Below, piece by piece: positions 47,173 to 54,063 of a stretch of 54,063 nt of DNA. Made by a program: the position numbers and the translations under genes. Within the stretch, counting starts at the first letter, position 1. Each line of letters begins with the position of its first letter. Under the pieces are notes generated by a model. It ran no database searches. It saw nothing but the letters and a program-made list of their open reading frames with translations, and had not been told where the DNA came from. Source of the DNA: Caldilineaceae bacterium (GTDB lineage Bacteria > Chloroflexota > Anaerolineae > Caldilineales > Caldilineaceae); assembly GCA_020845455.1 (NCBI GenBank), contig JADLFO010000051.1, positions 1 to 54,063 on the forward strand, given 5' to 3'.

Positions 47173-47189
47173 TATAATGGTGTTGTATG
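47173..47189 (+). promoter_or_regulatory. -10 box 8 bases before an ATG (leaderless start)
   Basis: A perfect TATAAT (47173-47178) stands 8 bases before ATG 47187, with a CTGGCA -35 candidate at 47150-47155 (17-base spacer). Transcription would begin at or next to the start codon. Confidence 0.6.
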
Positions 47190-47873
47190 CTGACCAATGA
47201 ACTCCCATCTCTGGGTGAGACCATCCGCCAAGCGTTGATGCTGCGCGAATCGATCTTTGTGACCATTCAGCGCGCGCCGAATGGGCTGTGGATTGCCCTG
47301 GCCGTGGTGGGGCTGGCGGGGCTGTCCGAGGCCTTGGGGCAAAGCCTGGCGCTCTTTATCAACCATGTGCGCCCGCGCCGGTTTATCCTGGCGGTATTGG
47401 CGTCGGTGGTTGCCTATATGGTGGGCTATGTGCTGTGGACGGCCAGCGTCTGGCTGGTGGGCGTCTATGCCTTTGAGCGTGATGTCGGTTGGGTAGCGGT
47501 GGCCGCGGCGGTGGGGCTGGCCTATGCGCCCCAAATCCTGACCTTTTTTGAGTTGACGCCCTTTTTTGGCAGCCCATTTGGCGCGCTGCTTTCGCTGTGG
47601 AGCCTGCTGGCGATTCTGGTCGCCGTACGCGCCGGGCTGGGGCTAGAGACATGGCAGGCGGCGCTGGCGGGGGGATTGGGGTGGCTGCTCTTGCAGGCGT
47701 GGCGCTATACGCTGGGGCGCCCGGTGGTGGCGCTGGGCCGCTGGATCGAACAGCGTGCGGCGGGTGTGCCGCTGCGCTACAAACCTGCCGATATGAGTTG
47801 GCTGCGGCGGCGACCGGCATGGATACAAAATATGGAACAGTGGCGGCAGCGGCGCATCAACCGCGAGCGCTAG
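47187..47873 (+). CDS. Yip1-like multi-pass membrane protein
   Basis: 228 residues with about five membrane segments, for example [60 protein letters not shown] and [16 protein letters not shown], then a basic C-terminal tail ([25 protein letters not shown]). The [18 protein letters not shown] block and overall plan are those of bacterial YIP1-domain proteins, whose function is not established. The start is fixed by the leaderless promoter. It is divergent from the CapA-family gene. Confidence 0.7.
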   Translation: MLTNELPSLGETIRQALMLRESIFVTIQRAPNGLWIALAVVGLAGLSEALGQSLALFINHVRPRRFILAVLASVVAYMVGYVLWTASVWLVGVYAFERDVGWVAVAAAVGLAYAPQILTFFELTPFFGSPFGALLSLWSLLAILVAVRAGLGLETWQAALAGGLGWLLLQAWRYTLGRPVVALGRWIEQRAAGVPLRYKPADMSWLRRRPAWIQNMEQWRQRRINRER

Positions 47874-47948
47874 ACCGCCGCGAGCGGTGGATTACCCTGG
47901 GGGGCCGTGCGTATAGAACACGGCTCAGATCACAGCTAAGATCACAGC

Positions 47949-48995
47949 GTGAACTGGACTATGTTGCAGTCGTTGGCAGACCTGCTGACCTACCTGGGCC
48001 TGATCGTGATCGGCGTTTTTGTCTGGGCCGCGCTGTCGCCGTTTGAGGTGATGGGGTGGTGGGCCGGGTGGTTTGGCGATAAAATCTATGATGGCGGGGT
48101 TGCGCCCGGCCATGAGGCGCGCGCTGCCCACAGCAATCCCGATGCCTATCTGGTCTTTATGTCGGGGGTGGGCAAGGCGACCGGCGAGACGTTGAGCTAC
48201 CGCGAGCAGGAATTCCTGCGGCGCGTGGGCACGGCGATGCCGCGGCTGGCGATCATCGACGATCTATTTCCCTATTCGGTCAACAATTTGCCGTTGACCG
48301 GCCAGCCGTTCTTTGCGCGCCTCTGGCGCTGGGCGCTGCAGCGCAAACTGCACGGCCCCAAGCTGGCCGGATATCTGATCAACCTGCGCAACATTTGGCA
48401 GATCATGATCTCTGCCGACCGGCGTTATGGCCCGATGTATAACCAGGCGCTGGCCGACGTGATGCTGCATGGGCTGCTGCGCTATCACTATGACCTGGCG
48501 GCGCATAAGCCGGTCTTTGTCATGGGCTACAGCGGCGCGGGCCAGTTGGCCGTGGGGCCGGTCATCTATTTGAAAGAGTGGCTGCAATCGCCGGTCTATA
48601 TTATCTCGCTGGGCGGGGTCTTTGCCAGCGACCCTAGCCTGATGGCCGCCGACCATGTCTATCATCTGCATGGCCGGCAAGACCAGGTGCATCGCTACGG
48701 CTATCTCGCGCCGGGGCGCTGGCCCATGTCGGTAGCGTCCGATTGGAACCGGGCTAAACGCCAGGGGCGGGTGACCGAGGTTGATATGGGCGATGTCGGC
48801 CACACGGGCCGCGGCGGCTATCTTGACCATAAACGCATCGGCGCCGACGGCATCAGCGATATGGACCGCACGGTGCGGGTGCTGCAAGGGATCATCGAAC
48901 GCCATTTGGAAACGCCCGCGCCGGCCCTGTCGCTGCCGGCGCACAGCGCAGGCCCTGTGCTCTCGCTGCCCCCAGAGATGATGCCGCCCGCTTGA
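47949..48995 (+). CDS. alpha/beta-hydrolase-like membrane-anchored protein
   Basis: 348 residues from GTG 47949; ATG 47961 is a possible alternative. An N-terminal membrane segment (LADLLTYLGLIVIGVFVWAAL) precedes a domain with a hydrolase-type elbow G-Y-S-G-A (S195), an acidic residue in GRQDQV (D245) and a late histidine in GDVGHTG (H285), the order expected of an alpha/beta-hydrolase triad. YLVFMSGVGKATGETLSYREQEFL is the conserved entry strand region. The family is uncharacterised as far as I know. Its stop overlaps the -35 box of the riboswitch promoter. Confidence 0.65.
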   Translation: MNWTMLQSLADLLTYLGLIVIGVFVWAALSPFEVMGWWAGWFGDKIYDGGVAPGHEARAAHSNPDAYLVFMSGVGKATGETLSYREQEFLRRVGTAMPRLAIIDDLFPYSVNNLPLTGQPFFARLWRWALQRKLHGPKLAGYLINLRNIWQIMISADRRYGPMYNQALADVMLHGLLRYHYDLAAHKPVFVMGYSGAGQLAVGPVIYLKEWLQSPVYIISLGGVFASDPSLMAADHVYHLHGRQDQVHRYGYLAPGRWPMSVASDWNRAKRQGRVTEVDMGDVGHTGRGGYLDHKRIGADGISDMDRTVRVLQGIIERHLETPAPALSLPAHSAGPVLSLPPEMMPPA

Positions 48996-49020
48996 CCACG
49001 GCGCAAGCTGCGCGTATACT
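48992..49020 (+). promoter_or_regulatory. promoter of the riboflavin-importer operon
   Basis: TTGACC (48992-48997), a 17-base spacer and TATACT (49015-49020). The -35 box overlaps the stop codon of the upstream gene, and transcription would begin just before the riboswitch. Confidence 0.7.
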
Positions 49021-49047
49021 GATAGATACAATTGAAGATCGCGCACG

Positions 49048-49236
49048 ATAACCTTCGGGGCAGGGTGAGGACTGCTTGTGGATGTTTAGGCGGTTCAATT
49101 CCCGACCGGCGGTGATCCGTTCGTCAGTGAACGGTCAGCCCGCGAGTTGGCCCAGCTATGGGCCGGCATGAGTGCGGTGGGCAGGGAAGCCTGCGATTCC
49201 GACGCCGACGGTAGAGTCCGGATGAAAGAAGGATGC
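49048..49236 (+). ncRNA. FMN riboswitch (RFN element)
   Basis: The conserved RFN blocks occur in order: CCTTCGGGGCAGGGTGA (5' side), CCCGACCGGCGGT, CAGCCCGCGAG, GATTCCGACGCCGACGGT, and AGTCCGGATG followed by GAAGGA, which pairs with the opening CCTTC to form P1. The P2 loop, usually only a few bases between GGGTGA and TTCCCG, is extended here by about 30 bases (around 49069-49098). FMN binding normally switches off transcription or translation of flavin synthesis and uptake genes. Here it precedes an importer and an intrinsic terminator. Confidence 0.95.
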
Positions 49237-49298
49237 ATTGTGGGCGCTGCGCGCCTCCGCAAGGGTGGGCGCGTCGTTTCGCCATGCAGCCCAACGGT

Positions 49299-49328
49299 CC
49301 CGGAGTCATTTGACTCCGGGTATTTTTT
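49299..49328 (+). terminator. riboswitch-controlled intrinsic terminator
   Basis: CCCGGAGTCA and TGACTCCGGG form a perfect 10-bp stem over TT and are followed by TATTTTTT. It lies 60 bases after the RFN element, the usual expression platform for transcriptional control. Confidence 0.88.
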
Positions 49329-49432
49329 GGGTGTATTGCGGAACGGCGGGCAGCTTGCCGCTGGGTTGGCTCCTCGATTCGACCGGGCGGTGAGCTTGGC
49401 CCTGACGCGCCGTCTCGTCTGCTCGCCCATTG

Positions 49433-49467
49433 GCTCCGAAGGACCTTATCGTCGTTCGGAGCTTTTT
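49433..49467 (+). terminator. second intrinsic terminator before ribX
   Basis: GCTCCGAA and TTCGGAGC form an 8-bp stem with a 14-base loop, followed by TTTTT. It stands about 105 bases after the riboswitch terminator and 65 bases before the permease start, so the operon has two attenuators in series. Confidence 0.7.
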
Positions 49468-49531
49468 GTTTGGCAACTGCGCTCAGGTTGGGCAGCCGCT
49501 GCCGGATCGCAAGATGAAACAGAGGTGCGTT

Positions 49532-50353
49532 GTGGCAACCGATACGGACAGAGCATTTTCCATCCCCGCCGGGGCGCGCCGCGCGGGGTCGCGGGGCGGG
49601 TGGGCGCACCGTTGGGAACGGCTGTCGATGCTGGTCGTGGCGGCGCTGGGCATTCTTGGCTGGCATGGGCTGGTGGTCTGGGGCGATTATCCGCCTTTTA
49701 TCCTGCCCGGCCCGGCGGTGGTGGGGCGCAAGTTTTTGAGTGTATGGGCTGACGGCACGCTGCTGCGCCACGCGCAGGTCACGCTGGTGGAGGTGGCGCT
49801 GGGGTTGGCGTTGGGGTTAGGGCTGGCGTTTGTTTTAGGCTATGCCCTGGGCAAACACCGCATTGTCGAACGGGTGGCCGCGCCCTACATCGTGGCGAGC
49901 CAGAGCATCCCGATTGTGGCGGTTGCGCCGCTGCTGGTGATCTGGTTTGGCAGCGGGCTGACCAGCAAGGTGCTGGTCTGCGCGCTGATCACCTTTTTTC
50001 CGACACTTGTCTCGACGATCGTCGGGGTGCGTAATGTCGACGAGGACCTGCGCGACCTGATGCGCAGCCTGCGCGCCGGGCCGTGGCAGACCTTTCGGCT
50101 GCTGGAACTGCCCGCGGCGCTGCCGGTGATCTTCGGCGGGCTAAAGCTGAGCGTGATCCTGTCGCTGGTGGGCGCGGTCGTCGGTGAGTTCGCCGGGGCT
50201 GATGTAGGGTTGGGCTTTCTGATCAATCTAGCGCGCGGCGTGCTGGATACGCCGCTGATGTTTGTGGCGGTGATCAGCCTGATCGCCATTGCCCAGGCGC
50301 TTTATCTGGCGGTGGCCTGGTCTGAAACGATACTGCTGCGCTGGCAGCGTTAA
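49532..50353 (+). CDS. ribX: ABC transporter permease, RibX type
   Basis: 273 residues from GTG 49532, with AGAGG 6 bases upstream; upstream in-frame starts fall in or near the terminator hairpin. It is a BPD-type permease of the ThiX/SsuC/TauC group with five or six membrane segments. The EAA loop is DLMRSLRAGPWQTFRLLELPAALP, and SQSIPIVAVAPLLVIWFGSG is the group signature. FMN-riboswitch control identifies it, by known RFN-linked RibXY systems in Chloroflexota, as the channel for riboflavin or a precursor. The binding protein and ATPase follow. Confidence 0.85.
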   Translation: MATDTDRAFSIPAGARRAGSRGGWAHRWERLSMLVVAALGILGWHGLVVWGDYPPFILPGPAVVGRKFLSVWADGTLLRHAQVTLVEVALGLALGLGLAFVLGYALGKHRIVERVAAPYIVASQSIPIVAVAPLLVIWFGSGLTSKVLVCALITFFPTLVSTIVGVRNVDEDLRDLMRSLRAGPWQTFRLLELPAALPVIFGGLKLSVILSLVGAVVGEFAGADVGLGFLINLARGVLDTPLMFVAVISLIAIAQALYLAVAWSETILLRWQR

Positions 50354-50401
50354 TCCTTCTGCGCGCTGCGCTGAACCATTGTGGGCGGCGCGCCCAATGA
50401 A

Positions 50402-52281
<1,880 letters not shown>

Positions 52282-52339
52282 GGCGCGCAGTTGGGTACGG
52301 CTAAGCGCGATGGCAACCTTGTGACGGATGCAATTGACG

Positions 52340-52368
52340 GTGCAGGGCAGCTATGGTAGCCTGGTTCT
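52340..52368 (+). promoter_or_regulatory. weak promoter candidate before gltX
   Basis: TTGACG near 52335-52340 and TAGCCT about 17 bases later lie in the gap between the ATPase gene and gltX. The -10 box is poor, so confidence is low. Confidence 0.25.
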
Positions 52369-52421
52369 GTTGTGGATCACACCGGCGTCTGCGATAGCAC
52401 GCGGCATGAGAAGGAATGGCG

Positions 52422-53960
52422 ATGATGGGTGAGGCGATGGACACAGTCAACCCGGCGCGGGTGCGTTTTGCGCCCAGCCCCACAGGCTTTTTGCATCTTG
52501 GCGGTCTGCGCACGGCCTTGTTTGACTGGCTCTACGCCCGGCATACGGGCGGCCGGTTCATTTTGCGCATCGAGGACACCGACCAAAAGCGCTACAACCC
52601 GGAGAGCCTAGCCGACCTGATGGCCGGGCTGCGCTGGCTGGGGCTGGACTGGGACGAAGGCCCCGATATCGGCGGGCCGTATGGCCCCTATGTGCAAAGC
52701 GAGCGCCAGCCGATCTATGAGCAATATGCTGAGCAGTTGATCGCTTCGGGCCATGCCTACCGCTGCTATTGCACGCCGGAGGAACTGGAGGCCATGCGCG
52801 AAGAGCAGCGCGCCAAGGGGCAGCCGCAGGGCTATAACCGTCGCCACCGCAATATGTCTGCCGAGGAGCGTGCCGCGCTGGCTGCATCGGGCCGCCCCTC
52901 GGTGGTGCGGTTGGCTGCGCCCCTGGAGGGCACGACTGTGGTGCATGACCTGATCCGCGGCCCGATTGCGGTGGAGAATGCGACGGTGCTCGACCCGGTG
53001 CTGCTCAAGAGCGATGGGATGCCGACCTATCATCTGGCGGTTGTGATCGACGACCATCTGATGAAGATCACGCATGTGCTGCGCGGGGAGGAGTGGATTT
53101 CGTCTGCGCCGCTGCACAAACTGATTGCCGATGCCTTCGGTTGGGAATTGCCGGTGTTAATCCATTTGCCGGTGATTTTGGACCCCAGCGGCAAGGGCAA
53201 GATGAGCAAACGCAAGACGGTGGTGGCGGGAAAGGAATATTTGGCCCTGGTGCATGAGTTTCGCGAGGCGGGCTATTTGCCGGAGGCCATGTTCAATTTC
53301 CTGGCCAATGTCGGCTGGAATTACGACCCGGAGCAGGAGGTCTTTACCCGCGAGCAGGCGATTGCGCGCTTTGATGTCAAGGACATCAACCCGACTTCGG
53401 CGGCGCTGCCCTATCCCAAACTGGAATGGCTCGACGGCGTCTATATCCGCGAACTGGACCCGGAGGAATTGACGGAGCGGTTGATTCCGTTTTTGTCGCG
53501 CCAGTTGGGCATCGATGAGGAGATGCTGCGCCGCAGCAAGCGCTTGGCAGAGTTGGCGCCGCTGGTGCAAGAGCGCATCAAACTGCTGACCGAGGCTGCG
53601 GATAAGATCGATTGGGCGTTCAAAGAGGCGAACGAGATCACCTATCCCGACCCGACGTTGTTGATCGGCAAGGGGCTGGACGCGCAGCGGAGCCTAGATG
53701 TACTGGTGCATGGGCGTGAGTTGCTGGCAAGGGTCGAGCCGTTCAGTGCGCCCACGCTGGAGGAGCGTTTTCGGGCTGCGGCGGAGGGGGCCGGGGTGAA
53801 GGTTGGCAGCTTTTTTGCGCCTTTCCGCGTGGCGATCACCGGGCGGACGGTGTCACCGCCGCTCTTCGAGAGCATCGAAGTCTTGGGCCGGGCAGAGAGC
53901 CTAGCGCGGCTGGACAATGCGATCCAGGCGCTGCGTGCCTATGTGGGGGAGCGCGTGTAG
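52422..53960 (+). CDS. gltX: glutamyl-tRNA synthetase
   Basis: 512 residues from ATG 52422, six bases after AGAAGGA; ATG 52416, 52425 and 52437 are also in frame. It charges tRNA-Glu with glutamate. The class I signatures are present: the HIGH-equivalent in FAPSPTGFLHLGGLRTALF near the start and the KMSKS loop as KMSKRKT (near residue 265). WLGLDWDEGPDIGGPYGPYVQSERQPIYEQY is the GluRS block after the first half of the Rossmann fold, and the C-terminal 180 residues form the anticodon-binding helical domain. No early truncation is seen, so this is full-length gltX. Confidence 0.96.
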   Translation: MMGEAMDTVNPARVRFAPSPTGFLHLGGLRTALFDWLYARHTGGRFILRIEDTDQKRYNPESLADLMAGLRWLGLDWDEGPDIGGPYGPYVQSERQPIYEQYAEQLIASGHAYRCYCTPEELEAMREEQRAKGQPQGYNRRHRNMSAEERAALAASGRPSVVRLAAPLEGTTVVHDLIRGPIAVENATVLDPVLLKSDGMPTYHLAVVIDDHLMKITHVLRGEEWISSAPLHKLIADAFGWELPVLIHLPVILDPSGKGKMSKRKTVVAGKEYLALVHEFREAGYLPEAMFNFLANVGWNYDPEQEVFTREQAIARFDVKDINPTSAALPYPKLEWLDGVYIRELDPEELTERLIPFLSRQLGIDEEMLRRSKRLAELAPLVQERIKLLTEAADKIDWAFKEANEITYPDPTLLIGKGLDAQRSLDVLVHGRELLARVEPFSAPTLEERFRAAAEGAGVKVGSFFAPFRVAITGRTVSPPLFESIEVLGRAESLARLDNAIQALRAYVGERV

Positions 53961-54063
53961 CGGGGGCGCGGATGTGAGGCGCTGCGCGCTAGCGGGGTGC
54001 GTCCCAGATGATTGTAGAAGGTGAAAGGGGATCAACTGAAGGGGGTGGCGGCGCAGCGATTAC
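53961..54063. other. right-edge intergenic sequence
   Basis: The last 103 bases after gltX hold no recognisable gene start, hairpin with T-run or RNA. A TACAAT on the minus strand (about 54012-54017) could be a promoter for something outside the window but has no matching -35 box at 17 bases. Confidence 0.4.

Noticed and set aside
49091-49109. T-arm-like sequence GGTTCAATTCCCGACC suggesting a tRNA gene
   Set aside because: It lies inside the FMN riboswitch P2 region, and no acceptor stem, anticodon arm or D arm surrounds it.
49430-49531. Longer N-terminus for RibX from TTG 49430 or ATG 49514
   Set aside because: TTG 49430 is adjacent to and the next codons are inside the second terminator hairpin; ATG 49514 has a weaker ribosome-binding site than GTG 49532.
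49147-49752. Open frame across the riboswitch and terminators
   Set aside because: It runs through the conserved RFN element and both terminators and cannot be a coding sequence.

Overview
This is a high-GC bacterial window that is densely coded on both strands. Several features point to the Chloroflexota, probably an Anaerolineae/Caldilineales-type heterotroph, but this is an inference because no rRNA or other phylogenetic marker was compared. The features are importer lipoproteins whose lipobox is followed by long Ala/Pro/Glu-rich linkers, two DUF2961/GH172 glycosidases beside Gfo/Idh/MocA dehydrogenases and sugar or oligopeptide-type ABC importers, an FMN riboswitch in front of a RibX/RibY-type importer, and degradative-type HMG-CoA reductase next to an archaeal-type HMG-CoA synthase.

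Layout. 1-7.1 kb: two Gfo/Idh/MocA oxidoreductases (one cut by the window edge), a gamma-carbonic-anhydrase-like protein, a GH172 enzyme, a fused 2Fe-2S/molybdopterin dehydrogenase and a DinB-like protein. 7.1-12 kb (minus strand): a CUT1 sugar importer (binding lipoprotein and two permeases, no ATPase) and a class V PLP enzyme. 12-21 kb: a complete Dpp/Opp-type importer (binding protein, two permeases, two ATPases), a second GH172, the collapsed remnant of a third GH172, and an SDR dehydrogenase. This looks like an uptake, hydrolysis and oxidation operon for a furanosidic or related glycan. 21-26 kb: a second Dpp-type importer without ATPases, followed by a lipoprotein cytochrome c. 26-32 kb: a LarA-like protein, a GNAT acetyltransferase, a TauE/SafE exporter, a VIT-VWA protein and a PhzF-like isomerase.

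32.3-36.3 kb holds three consecutive membrane proteins that resemble the antiporter-like and HyfE/NuoK-like subunits of complex I and group 4 hydrogenases, but without any hydrophilic partner. Most of the lysines that normally line the proton path are absent, which makes this the best candidate here for an undescribed system. HMG-CoA reductase and synthase follow, then a terminator, a phased array of short repeats, and mfd and pth on the minus strand. 43.4-47 kb carries envelope proteins: a PT-linker anchored protein, a DsbA-like thioredoxin and a CapA-family protein. 47.2-49 kb carries a Yip1-like membrane protein and an alpha/beta-hydrolase-like protein. 49.0-52.3 kb is an FMN-riboswitch-controlled flavin (or precursor) importer, and the window closes with gltX.

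Non-coding signals are rich. They include long hairpins between binding-protein and permease genes in both Dpp operons, an unusually structured 5' leader at 12.3-12.6 kb with a 13-nt anti-Shine-Dalgarno match far from any start, an RFN element followed by two terminators, and -10 boxes placed 8 nt before start codons that suggest leaderless mRNAs. No tRNA, rRNA, CRISPR array, transposase or phage gene was seen.
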